11,283 bases of DNA from Paludibacteraceae bacterium (lineage in GTDB: Bacteria > Bacteroidota > Bacteroidia > Bacteroidales > Paludibacteraceae). The stretch lies in NCBI GenBank assembly GCA_016297215.1, contig JAEDGZ010000039.1, positions 1 to 11,283 on the forward strand, given 5' to 3'. Positions within the stretch are counted from its first letter, which is position 1. Each line of letters opens with the position of its first letter. A program made the translations under genes and the position numbers. Below are positions 6,570 to 11,283 of this stretch, piece after piece. A model generated the notes under the pieces. That model did no database searches. It saw only the letters and a list, made by a program, of their open reading frames with translations, and had not been told where the DNA came from.

Positions 6570-6600
6570 CAAAATTACTACTTTTTGACGGTTTGTGCAA
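6570..6600 (-). promoter_or_regulatory. Promoter of the MerR-hydrolase unit
   Basis: On the minus strand TTG (6598-6600), 20 bp, TAATTTTG (6570-6577). The -7 box is a full consensus match; the -33 box has CTTG in place of TTTG. The leader would be about 35 nt. Confidence 0.7.
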
Positions 6601-6608
6601 GTTTGCAC
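6595..6608. promoter_or_regulatory. Candidate operator palindrome GTGCAA-gt-TTGCAC
   Basis: A perfect 6-bp inverted pair with a 2-bp centre. It covers the -33 box of the leftward promoter and ends 8 bp before the -33 box of the rightward promoter. It could bind the adjacent MerR protein. Classical MerR sites lie between the -35 and -10 boxes, which is not the case here, so binding would more likely repress the leftward promoter. Confidence 0.45.
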
Positions 6609-6616
6609 GCGTTTTT

Positions 6617-6648
6617 TTTGCCTATATCGAAAAAAAATAGTAATTTTG
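6617..6648 (+). promoter_or_regulatory. Promoter of the transporter-pssA operon
   Basis: TTTG (6617-6620), 20 bp, TAATTTTG (6641-6648), a full consensus match. Only 7 bp separate the -7 box from the ATG at 6656, so the transcript would have almost no leader. Confidence 0.75.
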
Positions 6649-6655
6649 CGGCGGA

Positions 6656-7981
6656 ATGGATAGACATGTGCTACATAATTCGCCTTGGTGGGTGCCGACG
6701 CTGTATTTTGCGGAAGGCGTGCCCTATTTTCTTGTTACGAGTGTGAGTATAACGCTCTTTACGCAGTTGGGCGTACCCAATGGTGAGATGGCGCTGTTCA
6801 CGAGTCTGATTACTTTCCCGTGGGTGCTAAAACCATTGTGGAGCCCGTTTGTGGACGTGCTGCGCACCAAGCGATGGTGGGTACTGGTGATGCAAGCGGT
6901 GATGGCGGTGGCGATGCTGGGTGTGGCGCTGGCGGTGGCAGGTTGTGCTTTCCCGAAGACAGAAGGCACGCTGACCATTCCTGCTACAGTAGCCATTGCG
7001 CTGGTGTTCTTCACCATCACGGCGTTTGCCTCTGCTACGCATGATATTGCCGCCGACGGGTATTACATGATTGCCCTCACGGAGCATCAACAGTCGGCGT
7101 ATGTGGGCTTGCGCTCCACGTTCTACAAGATAGCCAATATCTTTTGCCAATCGGCATTACTGCTGATAGTGGGTTGGCTGCAACGGTACACCACGGTCGC
7201 CGCTTCGTGGACCTATGTGTTGCTGGGCTGCAGTGGCTTGCTGGCACTGCTGGCGGTGTGGCATGCGTGGGCGATGAGGGCGGAAGAAGGGCAAAATCGG
7301 ATGAATCAGAATAATCAGAATACTCTGAGCACTCCGATAGCAAAGCCCTCAAGTAGCGCCACTATCTTCCGAGAAGTAGGCGAGACCTTTGTGAGTTTCT
7401 TTCGTAAGCCGCAGATAGTCTTGGCATTATGTTTTATGCTGGTGTACCGCCTGCCGGAGGCGTTGCTGCTGAAACTCTGCAATCCTTTCTTCCTCGCCAC
7501 GCCAGCCGAGGGCGGATTGGGGTTAAGCGTTACCACAGTAGGAGAGATATACGGGATAGGCGTGGTGCTGATGTTAGCGGGCGGCATCGCGGGCGGACTC
7601 ATCGTGAGCCGATGGGGACTGAAAAAGACCTTTATCCCGCTGGCGTTGTGGCTGACGCTGCCCTGCGTGGTGTATGTCTATCTGGCTGCCTGCAAACCCG
7701 TATCGTTTTGGTTGATAGCACTTTGTATAGGTATTGAGCAGTTGGGCTACGGGTTAGGATACACCATCTGCATGGTCTATATGATGCGCTTTGCCAATGG
7801 TGCACACAAGACCGCGCATTTCTCGCTTTGCACGGCGTTCATGTTCCTTGGGTTGCTGCTGCCCGGGCTGGTGGCAGGCTATGTGGAGCAGGCTACGGGC
7901 TACTTAGGCTTCTTCTGGGTGGTGATGGCATGCTGCATCCCGAGCATCGCCGTGGCAGTAGCCGTTTGGCGAAAACTATAG
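6656..7981 (+). CDS. AmpG-like MFS transporter
   Basis: A 441-aa inner-membrane protein with about 12 hydrophobic segments in two halves, a major facilitator superfamily carrier. The N-terminus NSPWWVPTLYFAEGVPYF, the FPWVLKPLWSPFVD segment and ASATHDIAADGYYMIAL are typical of the AmpG/acetyl-CoA-transporter-like branch, in which AmpG imports anhydro-muropeptides for cell-wall recycling. The substrate cannot be fixed from sequence. The central cytoplasmic loop (about 208-235) holds an Asn/Gln-rich stretch (214-228) encoded by five 9-bp units, an apparent repeat insertion that keeps the frame. The start is supported by the conserved WWxPTLYFAEG segment beginning only ten residues in. A consensus promoter lies so close that the mRNA is probably leaderless or nearly so. 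It is the first gene of the rightward operon. Confidence 0.85.
   Translation: MDRHVLHNSPWWVPTLYFAEGVPYFLVTSVSITLFTQLGVPNGEMALFTSLITFPWVLKPLWSPFVDVLRTKRWWVLVMQAVMAVAMLGVALAVAGCAFPKTEGTLTIPATVAIALVFFTITAFASATHDIAADGYYMIALTEHQQSAYVGLRSTFYKIANIFCQSALLLIVGWLQRYTTVAASWTYVLLGCSGLLALLAVWHAWAMRAEEGQNRMNQNNQNTLSTPIAKPSSSATIFREVGETFVSFFRKPQIVLALCFMLVYRLPEALLLKLCNPFFLATPAEGGLGLSVTTVGEIYGIGVVLMLAGGIAGGLIVSRWGLKKTFIPLALWLTLPCVVYVYLAACKPVSFWLIALCIGIEQLGYGLGYTICMVYMMRFANGAHKTAHFSLCTAFMFLGLLLPGLVAGYVEQATGYLGFFWVVMACCIPSIAVAVAVWRKL
7295..7339 (+). repeat. In-frame 9-bp array inside the transporter gene
   Basis: Five degenerate 9-bp units with two exact copies of AATCAGAAT in the middle, flanked by AATCGGATG and by ACTCTGAGC and ACTCCGATA. 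Each unit adds three residues (Asn/Gln-rich) to the central cytoplasmic loop, residues 214-228. Total length is 45 bp, as in the 9-bp array at 7996-8040. Confidence 0.75.
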
Positions 7982-7995
7982 AAAGACGTAAAAAA

Positions 7996-8040
7996 CTAGA
8001 GATTCTAGAAAAACTAGAAATTCTAGAGATTCTAGAAAAA
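7996..8040. repeat. 9-bp tandem array between transporter and pssA
   Basis: Five 9-bp units of CTAGA followed by GATT, AAAA or AATT, filling half of the 88-bp gap. Units 1-2 (CTAGAGATT, CTAGAAAAA) recur exactly as units 4-5. The CTAGA/TCTAG pairing means that the array can also fold on itself. Confidence 0.92.
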
Positions 8041-8069
8041 TAGGAAAACCATAAAACACAACTACAGTT

Positions 8070-8780
8070 ATGAATATCAAACGTTTAGTGCCGGACACCA
8101 TTACGAGTTGTAACCTCCTCTGCGGGGCAGTGGCGGTATTGATGGCAACCGAAGGGGCATTCTTGTACGCTTTTCTCTTCATCCTCTTGGGGGCATTCTT
8201 TGACTTTTTTGACGGCATGTCGGCACGCCTGCTGAAAGTGCCGAGCCCGCTGGGCATACAGATGGACTCGTTGGCGGACGACATCACCTTCGGCTTGGCG
8301 CCGGCGATGATGCTCTGCTGCTACCTGCGCCCGCTCATAGGATGGTGGTGCCTGATAGCATTGCTCATGGCAGCGGCTTCGGCTCGCAGACTGGCGAAGT
8401 TCAACATCGATGAGCGGCAGACCAGCAGCTTCATCGGCTTAGCAACGCCTGCCAACGCTATCTTTTGGGGCTCTCTCTGCTGCATGCCATACGCGATGAT
8501 GGAAGCAGCATGGATGCCGTGGGTGCTGCTGGCGTTGAGCCTCGTGAGTTGCTATCTGCTCAACGCGGAGATACCTTTCTTCTCGTTTAAGTTCCACGGC
8601 TTCGGCTGGAAAGAGCACCTGCCGCAGTACCTGTTCCTGATAGGAGCGATGGTAATAATCACCTTCTGCGTGGTGAAAGCCTGCGTGCATCACCATCCGA
8701 TGTTAGCGGTGTTCGCCGGCTCAGCATGCGTGGTTTGGTACGTATTAATGAACTTACTTTGGAATATCGTGAAGAAATGA
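8070..8780 (+). CDS. pssA: CDP-diacylglycerol-serine O-phosphatidyltransferase
   Basis: A 236-aa integral membrane enzyme that joins CDP-diacylglycerol and L-serine to make phosphatidylserine, the precursor of phosphatidylethanolamine. The complete CDP-alcohol phosphotransferase signature DxxDGxxARx8Gx3Dx3D is present as Asp45, Asp48, Gly49, Ala52, Arg53, Gly62, Asp66 and Asp70. The N-terminal PDTITSCNLLCG and the later FNIDERQTSSFIGLATPANA are typical of PssA and argue against PgsA. Several hydrophobic helices run to the C-terminus. It is 88 bp downstream of the transporter gene with no promoter motif in the gap, and its stop codon overlaps the start of the endonuclease gene by 4 nt (ATGA). 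Psd, the next enzyme of the pathway, is not in this window. Confidence 0.95.
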   Translation: MNIKRLVPDTITSCNLLCGAVAVLMATEGAFLYAFLFILLGAFFDFFDGMSARLLKVPSPLGIQMDSLADDITFGLAPAMMLCCYLRPLIGWWCLIALLMAAASARRLAKFNIDERQTSSFIGLATPANAIFWGSLCCMPYAMMEAAWMPWVLLALSLVSCYLLNAEIPFFSFKFHGFGWKEHLPQYLFLIGAMVIITFCVVKACVHHHPMLAVFAGSACVVWYVLMNLLWNIVKK

Positions 8781-10510
8781 GAAAGACACATTGTTGGAGA
8801 GGATTATGCTCAGTAGTCGTCGGGCTACTGTTAGTTGGAATTGTATCTGCTGATATTCCGGCGGGATATTATGCCGAGGCGCAAGGGCTGAGCGACTCGC
8901 TACTGCGCCAAGCCTTGTACGACACTATCCGTGGCGGCGTGCGCATACACTATGGCACGCAGGGATACACATACCCCGACCAAGTCTATTACCCGGGCAC
9001 ATGGAACTGTTTCCCTCAAACCGATGTGCGCGCCGATGGTACGGTTTGGGACATGTACTCCAACACGAAACGCTACTTTCCGCACGATGGCGGCTCAGCG
9101 TGCGGACTGGAGATAGAACACTGCCTGCCCAAGTCGTGGTGGGGATGGACAAAAAGCGATACCGCATCTTCTAAACGAGCCTATCAAGACTTGTACATAC
9201 TGAATCCCTCGGACGGCAGTGCCAACGGAAACAAGAGCAACTACCCGCCCGGGCATGTGGTAAAAGGCGACAAGTTTGACAACGGGTCTTTCCGTATGGA
9301 TAAAGCCAATAGTTCACAATATGGTTGGATATGCTTTGAGCCGGCAGAGGAATATCGCGGCGATTTCGCTCGCACCTATTTCTATGTGGCGACCGCTTAT
9401 GCAGACCTGCCTTTCGGTGCAGGCAATGCGGAGTTGCAACGCTACTTGACCGACAGCACCTACTTGGTATTCAAGCCTTGGTTAGTGGAAGTGCTGCTGG
9501 ATTGGCACCGCGCCGACCCCGTGAGCGAGAAAGAGCGCAGACGGGCTGAGACCGTGTTCTCCATTCAGGGAAACCGCAATCCGTACATCGACTATCCCGA
9601 GTTGGTGGAGTATATCTGGGGCAACAAGAAAGGGCAGGCTGTGGATTTCGGTGCGCTGGTTTGCACGGCAGACTCCTCGTATATACCCAACGAAGATTTC
9701 ACTAATTTTGAGGCATTTGCACCCACGGATATTACTTCCATAGGATTCACCGCTCGTTGGTCGGACTTCGATACCGACTACACGCTGGATGTGTATCAAC
9801 GTAGTTATACGGGACATAACGACACAATAGTGAATATGCCGGCAATGGGAACCACTTTTATAAACAATGCCGACAATGTCAAGACCGGTGGGCGCGTAAG
9901 TTCTACCGCAGCGGGCACTAACGCTATCACGATGGGGGTTGGTGCAACCGATGGCTCAGTCATTGTGTACGACCTTGGACTGACGACTCCTGCCACCCTC
10001 ACTTTCCGTGCGAACATCTATAAATCCGCCACCGCTGGCGAACTCCAAATCTTCTTCAACAACCACACCACTGCCGACACCACCATCACCCTGCCTACCT
10101 CGAGGGATGAAATGTGGTACACCATTCCATTGGTAGCAGGGATTGATAGCGTAACCATACTCTCGTTCGGAGGAAGTACTGCCAAACGGGTGTGCATGCA
10201 GGCGCTGTATGTGGTGCAAGGCGATTGGCAAGCCGCAGAGACTTCCGTTGCCGGCTATCCGCAGGAAATACAATCGCCTTCGCAGTATGTTACCATTCCA
10301 CCGGAGTTGATGGGAAAAACAATCTACTATCGCGCGAGGACAGCAGAGGGAAGAGTCAGCAACGAGATAGCTGTTGATGTGCCAAAGGCGACGGCAGCCA
10401 ATGGTACGAAGCACAATCCTGCCAACACACAAAAAGTGCTTCGCGAACAAGAGATCCTTATTTACCGAAATGGCAAGCAGTATAACGTGTTGGGCAATCA
10501 GATACGCTAA
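8777..10510 (+). CDS. Secreted endonuclease I with nested C-terminal beta domains
   Basis: Start set at 8777, where ATG overlaps the pssA stop (ATGA) and opens a clean signal peptide (residues 1-25, VVVGLLLVGIVSA). The upstream in-frame ATG at 8726 lies inside pssA and would bury the signal. The product is 577 aa. The endonuclease I (His-Me finger) domain spans about 36-283: GLEIEHCLPKSWWG with catalytic His115, DLYILNPSDGSANGNKSN with the metal-binding Asn around 143-152, and the family end motif QGNRNPYIDYPELVEYIWG (264-282). It should cut DNA or RNA non-specifically outside the cytoplasm. After it, fibronectin-like strands (about 316-345 and 500-535) appear interrupted by a jelly-roll-like segment (about 350-483). 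The last 25 residues (VLREQEILIYRNGKQYNVLG) resemble the C-terminal tails of exported Bacteroidota proteins. The final TAA overlaps the next ATG by 1 nt. Confidence 0.88.
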   Translation: MRKTHCWRGLCSVVVGLLLVGIVSADIPAGYYAEAQGLSDSLLRQALYDTIRGGVRIHYGTQGYTYPDQVYYPGTWNCFPQTDVRADGTVWDMYSNTKRYFPHDGGSACGLEIEHCLPKSWWGWTKSDTASSKRAYQDLYILNPSDGSANGNKSNYPPGHVVKGDKFDNGSFRMDKANSSQYGWICFEPAEEYRGDFARTYFYVATAYADLPFGAGNAELQRYLTDSTYLVFKPWLVEVLLDWHRADPVSEKERRRAETVFSIQGNRNPYIDYPELVEYIWGNKKGQAVDFGALVCTADSSYIPNEDFTNFEAFAPTDITSIGFTARWSDFDTDYTLDVYQRSYTGHNDTIVNMPAMGTTFINNADNVKTGGRVSSTAAGTNAITMGVGATDGSVIVYDLGLTTPATLTFRANIYKSATAGELQIFFNNHTTADTTITLPTSRDEMWYTIPLVAGIDSVTILSFGGSTAKRVCMQALYVVQGDWQAAETSVAGYPQEIQSPSQYVTIPPELMGKTIYYRARTAEGRVSNEIAVDVPKATAANGTKHNPANTQKVLREQEILIYRNGKQYNVLGNQIR

Positions 10511-11178
10511 TGCAGTTTTTGAAGCAAAATAGAGTGTTCCTTCTGCTTTCGTTGGGGCTGATGATTGTGTTAAGCGTTGCGCTGTCGATTGTTCCCAAAG
10601 GCGAGTTGCATCTGTTGCTCTGTGATAGACACACTGCTGTTCGCGATGTGTTCTACAAGTACTACACGCAGGTAGGCGAGTGGGTACCCTATGTGGTGTG
10701 TTTCCTATTACTTTTTTATCGCTTGGGTTGGGCTGCCTTTACCACCACCTGTGTCTTGCTTTCGGGGGCAGTAACGCAGGTGCTAAAGCGAATAGTGGAT
10801 GCCCCGCGCCCGCTCACGTGGTTTGCTGTTAACTATCCCGATGTACAGTTGCCGCTGGTGGATGGCGTGGAGATGAGCCGCTATTTCTCTTTCCCATCAG
10901 GGCACACCACCACTTTCTTTGCGTTCTTCTTCGCTCTCTCCATCATTGTCTGTCAACATGATAGTTCACCAGTGAGGCGGTCGGTTTGCGGAGCGGTCTT
11001 TTTCCTCCTATCGGCATTAGGAGGCTATTCGCGCATCTACCTTTCCCAACATTTTGCAGCGGATGTATTGGGCGGAATGGGTATCGGACTGCTCATAACG
11101 GGACTACTTTACCTGCTTTTTGCACATTGGGAGAGCAAAAAATGGTGGAAAATGCACTTTTTTACAAAAAAACGCTAA
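10510..11178 (+). CDS. PAP2-family membrane phosphatase
   Basis: A 222-aa membrane protein with about six hydrophobic helices and all three acid phosphatase motifs: KX6RP at Lys93-Arg100-Pro101, PSGH at 129-132, and SRX5HX3D at Ser174-Arg175, His181 and Asp185. Members remove phosphate from lipid phosphates such as undecaprenyl pyrophosphate, phosphatidate or phosphatidylglycerophosphate, or from lipid A; the exact substrate cannot be told here. The active site normally faces the periplasm. Its ATG shares one base with the endonuclease stop (TAATG), so translation is coupled. It closes the operon that includes pssA, which fits a role in phospholipid or isoprenoid-lipid metabolism. No strong terminator follows; the A/T-rich tail leads straight into the tRNA promoter. 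Confidence 0.92.
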   Translation: MQFLKQNRVFLLLSLGLMIVLSVALSIVPKGELHLLLCDRHTAVRDVFYKYYTQVGEWVPYVVCFLLLFYRLGWAAFTTTCVLLSGAVTQVLKRIVDAPRPLTWFAVNYPDVQLPLVDGVEMSRYFSFPSGHTTTFFAFFFALSIIVCQHDSSPVRRSVCGAVFFLLSALGGYSRIYLSQHFAADVLGGMGIGLLITGLLYLLFAHWESKKWWKMHFFTKKR

Positions 11179-11183
11179 AAAAA

Positions 11184-11215
11184 TTTGCGTATCCCAAAAA
11201 AAAGCATTACCTTTG
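11184..11215 (+). promoter_or_regulatory. Promoter of tRNA-Val
   Basis: TTTG (11184-11187), 20 bp, TACCTTTG (11208-11215), a full consensus match. The mature tRNA starts 19 bp after the -7 box. Confidence 0.8.
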
Positions 11216-11234
11216 CACTCGCTTTTGAGAAATC

Positions 11235-11283
11235 GGGCGTTTAGCTCAGCTGGTTTAGAGCATCTGCCTTACAAGCAGAGGGT
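11235..11283 (+). tRNA. tRNA-Val (UAC), 3' part cut by the window edge
   Basis: The 5' part of a tRNA: acceptor strand GGGCGTT, D stem GCTC/GAGC with an AGCTGGTTTA loop, anticodon stem TCTGC/GCAGA around the loop CTTACAA. The anticodon is TAC (11270-11272), which reads valine codons. The T arm and 3' acceptor strand lie beyond the window. Confidence 0.95.

Noticed and set aside
8726..8776. Upstream start adding 17 residues to the endonuclease
   Set aside because: Lies wholly inside pssA and would place charged residues before the signal peptide; the ATG at 8777 gives a standard signal and a 4-nt overlap.
11150..11183. Terminator of the PAP2 operon from the T-run and A-run
   Set aside because: Only a weak A/T pairing, with no GC stem before the T-run.

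Overview
The window looks like a chromosomal segment from a member of the Bacteroidales (phylum Bacteroidota). The support is: a Mpi-type serine recombinase, DUF5063 and DUF4886 proteins, an endonuclease I with a Bacteroidota-style tail, weak or absent Shine-Dalgarno sequences, and several promoters of the Bacteroidota form TTTG-N20-TAnnTTTG. Species cannot be named from the sequence alone. No transposase, phage gene or CRISPR array was seen.

Layout. (1) 1-288: an 11-bp tandem repeat, then a 78-bp segment bounded by perfect 10-bp inverted repeats, then the probable promoter of a Mpi-family invertase gene (289-894, +). (2) 895-1130: a convergent intergenic region with a small hairpin and two direct copies of a 32-bp GC-rich hairpin element that abut the stop codon of the next gene. 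(3) 1131-5244 (-): a probable three-gene unit read right to left, DUF5063 protein, DEDDy 3'-5' exonuclease, secreted M16 metalloprotease. It is headed by a good promoter, and its gaps contain a 7-bp tandem array and a G-rich hairpin/G-quadruplex element. (4) 5342-6528 (-): a MerR-type regulator overlapping by 4 nt a secreted SGNH-like DUF4886 hydrolase. (5) 6529-6655: a divergent control region with one promoter per strand and a palindrome between them. (6) 6656-11178 (+): a four-gene unit, AmpG-like MFS transporter, PssA phosphatidylserine synthase, secreted endonuclease I, PAP2 phosphatase; the last three overlap by 4 nt and 1 nt. (7) 11184-11283: a promoter and the 5' part of tRNA-Val(UAC), cut by the window edge.

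How the parts fit. The right-hand operon has a cell-envelope flavour: muropeptide-type transport, aminophospholipid synthesis and a membrane phosphatase, plus an exported nuclease. The minus-strand unit combines an exported protease with a cytoplasmic exonuclease and a protein of unknown function. The most distinctive features are non-coding: the inverted repeat beside the invertase gene, four short-period tandem arrays (11, 7, 9 and 9 bp) of which two run into or lie within coding sequence, and structured elements between genes. No wholly new multi-gene system is evident. The invertase with its neighbouring inverted repeat is the best candidate for a switch.
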